From: JAXHUH01 sp034211175
GTDB taxonomy: Bacteria; Actinomycetota; Acidimicrobiia; Acidimicrobiales; CAIXPF01
Length of the DNA stretch: 40,879 nucleotides
Assembly: GCA_034211175.1 (NCBI GenBank)
Contig: JAXHUH010000332.1
Coordinates: 1-40,879 of the forward strand
Direction: 5' to 3'
Under the pieces are notes generated by a model. It was given only the letters and a program-made list of their open reading frames with translations, ran no database searches and was not told the DNA's origin. Every line of letters begins with the position of its first letter. The first letter of the stretch is position 1. This document shows positions 32,056 to 40,879 of the stretch, one piece after another. The position numbers were made by a program, and so were the translations under genes.

Positions 32056-32726
32056 CCCAACCAACGAGCTCCGCCGCCAGCCCGTTCACCGTGCCGCCGC
32101 AGAACTACCTGGTGCCCACGGTCGTCGAGCAGACCAACCGGGGCGAGCGGGCGTTCGACCTCTACTCCCGGCTGCTCAAGGAGAACATCATCTTCCTGGG
32201 CACGCCGATCGACGACACCGTCGCCAACCTGATCTGCGCCCAGCTCCTCCACCTCGAGTCCGAGAACCCGGACAAGGACATCAACCTCTACATCAACAGT
32301 CCGGGTGGCGACATCAACGCGCTGTTCGCCATCTACGACACGATGAGCTTCATCCGGCCGGAGGTCTCGACGATCTGCTTCGGCCAGGCCGCCTCGGCCG
32401 CCGCGGTGCTCCTCGCCGCCGGTGCGCAGGGCAAGCGGCTGGCGCTGCCCCACTCGAGGATCCTGATCCACCAGCCCTACGCCGGGGCGCAGGGCCAGGC
32501 CTCCGACGTGGAGATCGCGGCGAAGGAGATCCAGCGCCTGAAGGAGGCGCTCGAGGGTGTGCTGGCCAACCACACCGGCCAGCCCGTCGAGAAGATCGCC
32601 AAGGACACCGATCGTGACTTCGTCATGACCGCCGAGGAGGCGAAGGAGTACGGGATCATCGACGAGGTCATCGTCGCCCGTGACCTCGTCGACAACACGG
32701 GCCCGATCGCCGCGGTGCGATCCTGA
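32052..32726 (+). CDS. clpP: ATP-dependent Clp protease proteolytic subunit
   Basis: 224 residues from GTG 32052, overlapping tig. The serine protease triad is in place: Ser in FGQAASAAAV, His in RILIHQPYAG, Asp in DTDRDFVMTAEE. Also typical are INLYINSPGGDINA and the GERAFDLYSRLLKENIIFLG start of the mature chain; the first 20-30 residues are probably removed by self-processing. It assembles into a double heptamer served by ClpX, encoded next. GQAASAA replaces the more usual GQAASMG, a mild change beside the active Ser. Confidence 0.97.
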
Positions 32727-32750
32727 CGAGCCGGGAGCGGGGGAGAGACC

Positions 32751-34025
<1,275 letters not shown>

Positions 34026-34083
34026 GCCCCGGTTCGTCCGCGCCAGACCGACCACAGCTCTCGTCCGCCCGGGAGAGGATCAC

Positions 34084-35430
34084 GTGACCGACCGCGAGTC
34101 GGCCCGCGACGGTCGCGGTCGCGCCGTCCGGACGATGGACGACGCCGTCGCCTACCTCGAGTCGCACATCAACCGCCAACCGGTGGGCGGCAAGTACGAG
34201 GGCCTGTCGCTCGACAGCATGCAGGAGATCGTCGGGCTCCTCGGCGACCCGCACCGGGTCGCCCCGGTGGTCCACATCACCGGGACCAACGGGAAGGGCT
34301 CCACGGCCCGGATGCTGACCGCGCTCCTCGGAGCGCACGGTCTCAGCGTGGGGACGTACACGAGCCCCCACCTCGAGACCTACAACGAGCGCATCCAGTG
34401 GAACGGCGAGCCGGTGTCGGACGAGCGGTTCGCGTCGGCGATCGCCGATGTCGCCCGCATCGAGCCGATGCTGTCGACGACGCCGTCACACTTCGAGATC
34501 CTGACCGCGGCGGCGCTGGCGTTCTTCGCCGAGGTCGCGGTCGACGTGATCGTGGCCGAGGTCGGCGTGCTCGGTCGCTACGACGCGACCAACGTGCTCG
34601 ACGCGGACGTGGCGGTGATCTCCAACGTCGGTCGGGACCACACCGACTTCGCCGGCGACTGGCGCCGGGCGATCGCCTACGAGAAGGCCGGCATCATCAA
34701 GCCGGACAGCCACGTGGTGCTCGGCGAGACCTCGCCCGACCTCGTCGAGGTGTTCGCTGCGGAGCCCGCCGCGAGCCTGTGGCTGCGTGAGCGGGACTTC
34801 CGCTGCACCGAGAACCGCCTCGCGGTCGGCGGCCGCTACGTGGCCGTGGAGACCCCGAACGGCGAGCTGCGTGACCTGTTCCTGCCGCTCCACGGTGCCC
34901 ACCAGGGCGAGAACGCGGCACTCGCGGTCGCGGGTGCGGAGGCGTTCTTCGGCCGGGCGCTCGACCACTCGGTCGCGGCGCCGGCGCTCGGGACGGTCGA
35001 GGTCCCCGGTCGGTTCGAGGTCCTGGCCCGCAACCCGTTGGTGATCCTCGACGGCGCCCACAACCCCGACGGCGCCGAGGCCGCGGGTGTGGTGCTGGAG
35101 GAGGAGTTCACCGTCGACGGTCGACGCATCTACGTCGTCGGGATGCTCGCCGGGCGCGACCCGCTGGAGATGCTCGAGGCGATCGGTGCGCCCCGTGCCG
35201 ATCTCGTGATCGCGACGACGCCGCCGTCGCCGCGGGCACTGGCGGCCGAGGAGCTGGCGGGCGTCGCCCGTGAGCTGGGCGTGAGGGCCGAGGTCGTGGC
35301 CGACGTCGCGGAGGCGACCGAGGTCGCCCGGCGTCAGGCGACCGAGGACGACCTCGTCTTCGTGACCGGCTCCCTCTACGTGGTCGGCGAGGCCCGCTCG
35401 GCGCTGCGCTCCGCGCTCGGCGTCAGCTGA
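34084..35430 (+). CDS. folC: Folylpolyglutamate / dihydrofolate synthase
   Basis: 448 residues from GTG 34084 with GAGAGG upstream. It adds glutamate to folates (and may make dihydrofolate) with ATP. Mur-ligase fold: P-loop VHITGTNGKGSTARML at about 62-77, SVGTYTSPHLETYNERI, EVGVLGRYDATNV (EVGLGGRLDATN is more usual), NVGRDHTDF, and the C-terminal ILDGAHNPDGA. It directly follows clpX; in many other actinobacteria valS sits between them. Confidence 0.95.
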   Translation: MTDRESARDGRGRAVRTMDDAVAYLESHINRQPVGGKYEGLSLDSMQEIVGLLGDPHRVAPVVHITGTNGKGSTARMLTALLGAHGLSVGTYTSPHLETYNERIQWNGEPVSDERFASAIADVARIEPMLSTTPSHFEILTAAALAFFAEVAVDVIVAEVGVLGRYDATNVLDADVAVISNVGRDHTDFAGDWRRAIAYEKAGIIKPDSHVVLGETSPDLVEVFAAEPAASLWLRERDFRCTENRLAVGGRYVAVETPNGELRDLFLPLHGAHQGENAALAVAGAEAFFGRALDHSVAAPALGTVEVPGRFEVLARNPLVILDGAHNPDGAEAAGVVLEEEFTVDGRRIYVVGMLAGRDPLEMLEAIGAPRADLVIATTPPSPRALAAEELAGVARELGVRAEVVADVAEATEVARRQATEDDLVFVTGSLYVVGEARSALRSALGVS

Positions 35431-35548
35431 GTCGCCCGTCCGGCACCGGCGGCGCCGGCCACCGGACCCCCTCCGGCCGCACGCAGCGATCCGAACCTGA
35501 CGGCGACGTGTCCGGAGGTCCCCGGTGGGACCGGTACAGTTCCCGGTC

Positions 35549-35956
35549 ATGGATCGGACCCTCGTGATCTGCAAGCCCGATGCGGTCGAGCGCGGCCTCG
35601 CCGGAGAGATCGTCGGCCGGATCGAGCGCAAGGGCCTGCGGCTGGTGGCCGCCAGGCTCCAGGTGATCGGCCCGGACGTCGCCGAGAAGCACTACGCCGA
35701 GCACGTCGGCAAGCCCTTCTACGGCGATCTGGTGGCGTTCATCGGCCGCTCGCCGTCGCTGGTCCTCGTGGTCGAGGGCCCGGCCGACACCTGGAAGGTG
35801 GTCCGCACGCTGATGGGGCCCACGAACCCGCTGGACGCGCCTCCGGGCACCATCCGCGGTGACCTCGGCAACCAGCTGACCGAGAACCTGGTCCACGGCT
35901 CCGACGGCCCCGAGTCCGCGGCCCGCGAGATCGGGATCTTCTTCCCGGAGCTCTGA
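35549..35956 (+). CDS. ndk: Nucleoside diphosphate kinase
   Basis: 135 residues from ATG 35549 (MDRTLVICKPDAVERG), the standard length. It transfers phosphate from ATP to nucleoside diphosphates through a phospho-histidine, here in NLVHGSDGPESAAREI. Also present are NPLDAPPGTIRGD and the tail IGIFFPEL. TACAGT at 35535-35540 is a good -10 box eight bases before the ATG, so the transcript is probably leaderless. Confidence 0.97.
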   Translation: MDRTLVICKPDAVERGLAGEIVGRIERKGLRLVAARLQVIGPDVAEKHYAEHVGKPFYGDLVAFIGRSPSLVLVVEGPADTWKVVRTLMGPTNPLDAPPGTIRGDLGNQLTENLVHGSDGPESAAREIGIFFPEL

Positions 35957-36029
35957 TCGGATCCCGTCGCGGGTCGCTCGTTCGGGCGGCCCGCGACACC
36001 CGCCCGCGGCGCGGCCGCAGAGCGGCTCC

Positions 36030-36058
36030 TTGTGGAGGGCGCGACCTGCTCCTAGGCT
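36030..36058 (+). promoter_or_regulatory. Promoter of the mre operon
   Basis: -35 TTGTGG (36030-36035), 17-base spacer, -10 TAGGCT (36053-36058). Transcription would start near 36065, which favours ATG 36092 over GTG 36059 as the mreB start. Confidence 0.5.
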
Positions 36059-36091
36059 GTGCGCAACCCGAACGACGTCCCGGGCGGTCCT

Positions 36092-37129
36092 ATGGGTGAC
36101 AGATCATGGTCCGGCCTGATGGGCCGAGACATGGCGGTCGATCTCGGCACCGCCAACACGCTGGTCTACGTGCGCGGCCAGGGGATCGTTCTGAACGAGC
36201 CGTCCGTCGTCGCCATCAACACCAATGATGGTCGGCCACTCGCGGTCGGAGCTGAAGCGAAAAGGATGATCGGTCGCACGCCGAGCCACATCCAGGCCGT
36301 GCGCCCGCTGAAGGACGGCGTCATCGCGGACTTCGAGGTCTGCGAGAAGATGCTGCGCTACTTCATCCAGAAGGTGCACCACCGTCGCTGGGTGAAGCCC
36401 CGCATGGTCATCGCCGTGCCGTCGGGCATCACGGGCGTCGAGCAGCGGGCCGTCCAGGAGGCCGCCGAGTACGCCGGCGCCCGCCGCCCGGCCTACATCA
36501 TCGAGGAGCCGATGGCCGCGGCGATCGGCGCCGGGCTGCCCGTCCAGGAGCCGACGGGCAACATGATCGTCGACATCGGCGGTGGCACCACCGAGGTCGC
36601 GGTCATCTCCCTCGGCGGGATCGTGGCCAGCCAGTCGGTCCGCGTCGGCGGCGACGAGCTGGACGACGCGATCATCCAGTACATCAAGAAGGAGTACAAC
36701 GTCGCGCTCGGCGAGCGGACGGCCGAGGAGGTCAAGATGGCCCTCGGTTCCGCGTGGCCGCTCCAGGAGGAGCTGCAGGCCGAGATCCGCGGCCGCGACC
36801 TGATCACCGGCCTGCCGAAGACGGTCGTCGTGACGACGGTGGAGATCCGCGAGTCGCTGGCCGAGCCGGTCGCCGCGGTCGTCGACGCGGTGAAGGTGAC
36901 GCTCGACAAGACGCCGCCCGAGCTGGCGGCCGACATCATGGAGCACGGCATCATGCTGGCCGGCGGCGGCGCCCTGCTCAACGGGTTGGACACCCGGTTG
37001 GCGCAGGAGACCGGCATGCCCATCGCACTCGCCCCGAACCCGCTGTACTCGGTCGCGCTCGGGTCGGGGCAGTCGCTCGAGGAGTTCGAGGCCCTCAAGG
37101 GAGTCCTGTTCTCCTCGAGCCAGCACTGA
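36092..37129 (+). CDS. mreB: Rod shape-determining actin homologue MreB
   Basis: 345 residues from ATG 36092 (MGDRSWSGLMGRDMAVDLGTA). The upstream GTG 36059 would add 11 residues but lies before the predicted transcript start. Actin-fold motifs: phosphate 1 DLGTANTLVYV, connect 1 IAVPSGITGVEQRAV, EEPMAAAIGAGLP, phosphate 2 DIGGGTTEVAVISLGG, adenosine GIMLAGGGALLNGL. It forms filaments under the membrane that guide wall synthesis for elongation. First gene of mreB-mreC-mreD-PBP2. Confidence 0.97.
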   Translation: MGDRSWSGLMGRDMAVDLGTANTLVYVRGQGIVLNEPSVVAINTNDGRPLAVGAEAKRMIGRTPSHIQAVRPLKDGVIADFEVCEKMLRYFIQKVHHRRWVKPRMVIAVPSGITGVEQRAVQEAAEYAGARRPAYIIEEPMAAAIGAGLPVQEPTGNMIVDIGGGTTEVAVISLGGIVASQSVRVGGDELDDAIIQYIKKEYNVALGERTAEEVKMALGSAWPLQEELQAEIRGRDLITGLPKTVVVTTVEIRESLAEPVAAVVDAVKVTLDKTPPELAADIMEHGIMLAGGGALLNGLDTRLAQETGMPIALAPNPLYSVALGSGQSLEEFEALKGVLFSSSQH

Positions 37130-37146
37130 CCGCCACCGGTTGAGCC

Positions 37147-38004
37147 GTGGCCTCACCGAGCCGCGAGCGACGGCCTCGTCACGTCCTCATCCTGCTGGTC
37201 CTCACCGCACTGGCGCTCCTGACGTTCGACTTCCGCGGCCTGGGGCCGCTCCAGAGCGCCCAGGACGGCGTCCGGTCGGTGCTGCAGCCGATCGCCGACG
37301 GCCTCGACACCGGCGTGTCGCCGGTGCGGCGCACGTGGCACGCCATCGTCGACTACGACGACCTCGAGCGCGAGAACGAGGAGCTGCGCGCCGAGCTCGA
37401 GGAGGCCCGCAGCGACGAGCTGGCCGACGATGACGCAGCGGAGACGCTCGAGGAGATCCTGGCCCAGGAGGACATCGAGCAGCTCAGCGACGTCGAGACC
37501 GTGCTGAGCCGGGTCGTGGGCGGCGCGCCGTCGAACTTCGAGAACACGGTGCGCCTCGACAAGGGCCGCTCGTCGGGGATCCGGCCGAACATGGCGGTCC
37601 TGACCGATGCCGGTCTCGTCGGGCGGGTCGTCGAGGTGAGCGAGGACCGCTCGGTGGTCGAGCTCGCCGACACCCGCGGCTTCGGCGTCGGCGTGCGGGT
37701 GGTCGGCACGGTGGGCCAGTCGTTCGTGGTGCGGGGCCGGGCGCCGGACGAGCCGCTGGCCGTCCAGGGCGAGGTGCTCCCGAACCGGGTGGAGGACGGC
37801 GACCGCCTGGTCACGAGCGGCCTCGACCTGAGCCTGTTCCCGCCGGACATCCCCGTCGGGGTGGTGCAGGGCGTCGAGGAGGCGGTCGCCGAGAGCGGCG
37901 GCGACGACGACGAGCCGGTCGACGGGGTCGAGGTCGAGCTGTTCGCCGACCTCGACCGGCTGTCGTTCGTGACGGTCCTGCTGTGGGTGCCGGAGGAGTC
38001 GTGA
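37147..38004 (+). CDS. mreC: Rod shape-determining protein MreC
   Basis: 285 residues from GTG 37147. A short basic N-terminus, one membrane helix (RHVLILLVLTALALLTFDF), a coiled coil at about 70-115 (DDLERENEELRAELEEA) and then the double beta-barrel periplasmic domain, with NTVRLDKGRSSGIRPNMAV, GLVGRVVEVSEDRSVVEL and GDRLVTSGLDLSLFPPDIPVG in order. It links MreB to PBP2 and RodA. Confidence 0.95.
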   Translation: MASPSRERRPRHVLILLVLTALALLTFDFRGLGPLQSAQDGVRSVLQPIADGLDTGVSPVRRTWHAIVDYDDLERENEELRAELEEARSDELADDDAAETLEEILAQEDIEQLSDVETVLSRVVGGAPSNFENTVRLDKGRSSGIRPNMAVLTDAGLVGRVVEVSEDRSVVELADTRGFGVGVRVVGTVGQSFVVRGRAPDEPLAVQGEVLPNRVEDGDRLVTSGLDLSLFPPDIPVGVVQGVEEAVAESGGDDDEPVDGVEVELFADLDRLSFVTVLLWVPEES

Positions 38005-38056
38005 GCGGCCGGCGAGCCCGGCGGCGGGCCCACGTCGTGACGCCGGGGGGCGGGCG

Positions 38057-38578
38057 GTGCTGAGCGGCACCCCGATCCCGGAGGTCCTGCGGTTGTCGCT
38101 GCTTGTTCTTGTGGTCGTCGTCGTCCAGGTCGGCATCGTGTCCGACGTGCTGGTCCTCGGGGTCCGGCCCGACCTGGTGCTGCTGCTGGCCGCGGCCGCC
38201 GGCATCGCCGGCGGGGCGAGCGTCGGGGCCATCGTCGGCTTCGGCGGCGGCCTCCTGCTCGACTCGTTCCTCCAGACGCCGTTCGGGCTCACCGCGCTGA
38301 CGTGTGCCATCGTCGGCTACGCCATCGCGTCGATCGAGGTGCCGTTCGCGGCGTCGGCGTGGTGGATCCCGATGCTGGGCGTCGCCGGTGCCAGCGCGGC
38401 CGGTGTGCTGCTGTTCCTGGCCACGGGTCTGATGATGGGTCAGGCCCAGCTCGCGTCGGGGCCGATCCTCGCGATGGTCGTCGTGGTCGCGGTGGTCAAC
38501 GGTGCGCTCAGCCTGCCGGCGATTCGCCTGGTCAGATGGCTCTTGGGTGACCAGTCGCGGAGCGTCTCGACGCCCTGA
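38057..38578 (+). CDS. mreD: Rod shape-determining membrane protein MreD
   Basis: 173 residues from GTG 38057. Five to six membrane helices with the MreD look: VGIVSDVLVLGVRPDLVLLL, GAIVGFGGGLLLDSFLQTPFG, LTCAIVGYAIASIE. Small partner of MreC. The 52 bases before it hold no other gene. After it, 38579-38786 is a 208-base gap, perhaps with a promoter for PBP2; I see no clear boxes. Confidence 0.9.
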   Translation: MLSGTPIPEVLRLSLLVLVVVVVQVGIVSDVLVLGVRPDLVLLLAAAAGIAGGASVGAIVGFGGGLLLDSFLQTPFGLTALTCAIVGYAIASIEVPFAASAWWIPMLGVAGASAAGVLLFLATGLMMGQAQLASGPILAMVVVVAVVNGALSLPAIRLVRWLLGDQSRSVSTP

Positions 38579-38786
38579 CGCGGGTTCCCGGCGGGCGCCG
38601 AAGGATCTGACAGACTCGGATCGTGGAACCCCCGGCGGTGGCGACCGCGACCGTTAGGCGTTGCGACGTGGTGGAATGGGTGACCGTGCGCCCTCGCGGT
38701 CACCGTTCGCGGATCCCGGCACGGCCCGGGCCCGCCGGTACCGTCGGGCGGTCCCGTGTGGTGCCGACCTCGGCCCGATCCCGACC

Positions 38787-40879
38787 ATGAACGACGACTC
38801 CTCACGCCTGCGTCTCGCGGTCCTGGGCATCGTGACGCTCTCGCTGTTCACGGCGCTCTTCGCCCGTCTGTGGTACCTGCAGGTCATGTCCGCGCCCGAC
38901 CTCCAGGTCCAGGCGGAGACGAACCGGTTCCGGCGCGTCCACTTCGAGGGCGAGCGGGGCAAGATCGTCGATCGCGAGGGCCGGGTGCTGGCCGACAACC
39001 GCGAGTCGATCGTCGTGACGATCGATCGCGAGGAGTTCCGCACGCTCGACGACACCGACGACCTGCTCGTACGGCTGGCGAACCGGCTGAACCAGTCGGG
39101 CGAGCTGGTGAAGGTGTCCGACATCGAGGCCCGCCTCGGCGACGCCCGCTACGACCCGTTCAAGCCGGTGCCGATCGCCGAGGACGTGTCCGAGGAGCTC
39201 GAGGTGTACCTGCTCGAGCGGGCCTCGGAGTTCCCGAGCGTCGACGTCGAGCGCATGTACGTGCGCACCTACCCCTACGGCGCCACCGCGGCTCACGTGC
39301 TCGGGTACACGGGCGCGATCAACGCCGACGAGCTGGCGACGGTGGAGAACGCCGAGAAGCCGTACGAGGGCGGCGACGAGATCGGCAAGACGGGGGTCGA
39401 GGCCTTCTTCGAGAGCGACCTGCGGGGTGTGCCCGGGGAGCGGGTCATCGAGATCGATCGGCGCAACCGCGACGTCGGGACGGTCCAGGAGGTCGAGCCC
39501 CAGCCGGGCTCGGACCTGCAGCTCACGATCGACATCGAGCTCCAGGAGGCGACCGAGCGCGCCCTGGCCGACGGCCTCGCGCTGGCCCGCCTCCAGGAGA
39601 AGGACGAGCCGGAGGACCCCGACTTCGTGGCCCCCGCCGGCGCAGCGCTGGTCCTCGACGTCGACACCGGCGAGATCCTGTCGATGGCCTCGAACCCGAC
39701 CTATGACCCGGCGGAGTTCGTCGGCGGCATCAGCCGGGCCCGCTTCGGAGAGCTGAACGACGCGGCCAGCCATCACCCGCTGACCAACCGGGCGATCCAG
39801 AGCGGCTACGCGCCGGGGTCGACGTTCAAGACGATCACCGCGTACGCGGCGCTGACCAACGGGGTGATCTCGGCCGACGAGGTCATCGACGACCGCGGCT
39901 TCCACCGCCTCGAGAACTGCGACGGCGACACGTGCGAGTTCCAGAACGCCGGACGCGCCGTGCTCGGCGAGGTCGACATGCGCGAGGCGATGACCAAGTC
40001 GAGCGACGTGTACTTCTACCGCCTCGGTGAGACCTTCTGGGTGTACAGCGACCAGTACGGCGGCCGCACCGCCATCCAGGACGCGGCCAGGTCGTTCGGC
40101 TTCGGGTCCCGGACCGGTGTCCAGCTGCCGTCGGAGTCGAGCGGCACCGTCGGGGATCCGGACCTGAAGGCGTCGCGCCACGAGCAGAACCCCGAGGCGT
40201 TCCCCTACGGCCGCTGGTCGACCGGCGACAACGTGAACCTGTCGATCGGCCAGGGTGACCTGCTCGTCACCCCGTTGCAGCTGGCCAACGCGTACGCCAC
40301 GTTCGCCAACGGCGGCACGGTCCACGCCACGAGCATCGCCCGGTCGGTCCTCGACCCCGAGGACGGCACCGCGGTCCGCAGCTACGGCGAGCGCGAGCTG
40401 GCGACCGTCGACCTGCCGCCCGGCATCCGGGACCCGATCATGGACGGCCTGGTCGGCGCCATCGCCGACGAGGACGGCACCGCCTACGACGTGTTCACCT
40501 CGTTCCCGCTCGACGAGTTCGGCCTCGCCGGCAAGACGGGTACCGCCCAGGTGAACGACAAGGCCGACACGTCGGTGTTCGTCGCGTTCGGCCCCACGTG
40601 GGACCCCCGCTACGTCGTGGTCGCCATCCTCGAGGAGTCCGGCTTCGCGGCCGACGCGGCGGCGCCGGTGGTGCGCACGATCATCGAGGCGCTGCCCGAG
40701 GTGTCCGACCTCGACTTCGACGCCGGCCAGTTGTACGAGGACCTGGCCGACGAGCAGGGCGACGACGAGGACGACGACGGCGAGGACTCGGACGACTCGC
40801 TCACCGTCGTCACCGAGGCGCCGACGACCACGGCGCCGCCCGCCACGACGACCACGACCGCGCCGCCGGCGACGACGAC
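38787..40879 (+). CDS. mrdA: Penicillin-binding protein 2, transpeptidase of the elongasome (3' end cut)
   Basis: 697 residues are visible from ATG 38787, with no stop before the window end. N-terminal membrane helix LAVLGIVTLSLFTALFARLW, pedestal domain with EGERGKIVDREGRVLADN, then the transpeptidase: Ser345 and Lys348 in APGSTFKT, second motif KSSDVYFYR (Ser405), and Lys583 in AGKTGTAQV. It cross-links new peptidoglycan on the lateral wall with RodA and MreBCD. After the catalytic domain comes an acidic Asp/Glu stretch (about 655-672) and a Thr/Pro-rich tail, longer than in E. coli PBP2. Confidence 0.95.
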   Translation, partial: MNDDSSRLRLAVLGIVTLSLFTALFARLWYLQVMSAPDLQVQAETNRFRRVHFEGERGKIVDREGRVLADNRESIVVTIDREEFRTLDDTDDLLVRLANRLNQSGELVKVSDIEARLGDARYDPFKPVPIAEDVSEELEVYLLERASEFPSVDVERMYVRTYPYGATAAHVLGYTGAINADELATVENAEKPYEGGDEIGKTGVEAFFESDLRGVPGERVIEIDRRNRDVGTVQEVEPQPGSDLQLTIDIELQEATERALADGLALARLQEKDEPEDPDFVAPAGAALVLDVDTGEILSMASNPTYDPAEFVGGISRARFGELNDAASHHPLTNRAIQSGYAPGSTFKTITAYAALTNGVISADEVIDDRGFHRLENCDGDTCEFQNAGRAVLGEVDMREAMTKSSDVYFYRLGETFWVYSDQYGGRTAIQDAARSFGFGSRTGVQLPSESSGTVGDPDLKASRHEQNPEAFPYGRWSTGDNVNLSIGQGDLLVTPLQLANAYATFANGGTVHATSIARSVLDPEDGTAVRSYGERELATVDLPPGIRDPIMDGLVGAIADEDGTAYDVFTSFPLDEFGLAGKTGTAQVNDKADTSVFVAFGPTWDPRYVVVAILEESGFAADAAAPVVRTIIEALPEVSDLDFDAGQLYEDLADEQGDDEDDDGEDSDDSLTVVTEAPTTTAPPATTTTTAPPATT

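Overview
The window looks like chromosomal DNA of a high-GC actinobacterium. GTG starts are very common, neighbouring genes overlap by 4 bp (ATGA or GTGA), and the right third carries the order tig-clpP-clpX-folC-ndk-mreB-mreC-mreD-PBP2, in which ndk follows folC directly and mreB follows ndk. This and the repeat and tRNA context fit an Acidimicrobiia-type lineage. That placement is inference; no 16S gene is present.

Left part (1-4622): a TIR plus NB-ARC-like protein cut by the window edge, with a fold-back at bases 1-46; an azlC-azlD amino-acid exporter pair; a hipB-hipA toxin-antitoxin operon behind four evenly spaced 18-bp palindromes; then tRNA-Lys and tRNA-His.

Genomic island (4654-15238, about 10.6 kb): an integrated mobilizable element in tRNA-Arg(TCT). 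It is bounded by 54-bp direct repeats made of the 3' half of that tRNA. Just inside both ends lie paired TGGTCAC boxes with identical 11-bp spacing, which are candidate arm sites for the integrase. It carries a tyrosine integrase, an excisionase-like protein, a candidate oriT and a 1,103-residue MobF relaxase-helicase. Its cargo is visibly lower in GC and is the most novel part of the window: a tight minus-strand operon of a MauD-like thioredoxin, a Tat-signal protein whose 66-residue mature part has 16 cysteines, an unknown 93-residue protein, a MauE-like membrane protein, a 60-residue overlapping protein and a stand-alone class I glutamine amidotransferase. A decayed IS3-type transposase lies beside it.

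Arabinose region (15329-25521): a minus-strand operon of peptide/oligosaccharide-type ABC importer genes (binding lipoprotein, two permeases, two ATPases), a GH51 arabinofuranosidase and L-arabinose isomerase. It is driven by one promoter carrying two LacI-type operators. Together the genes import arabinose-containing oligosaccharides, split them and isomerise the sugar. Divergent to it is a frameshifted remnant that reads like the N-terminus of a GH127 beta-L-arabinofuranosidase, then a small DUF2945 gene.

Middle (25607-30327): small hypothetical and envelope proteins, a GntR-type regulator with its membrane partner and a 16-bp operator-like palindrome, and two arrays of one GC-rich repeat family (146-bp and 188-bp periods), each placed directly at the 3' end of a tRNA gene (Gly, Pro).

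Right part (30619-40879): housekeeping genes for protein folding and proteolysis (tig, clpP, clpX), folate and nucleotide metabolism (folC, ndk) and the cell-elongation machinery (mreB, mreC, mreD, PBP2). The PBP2 gene runs off the end.
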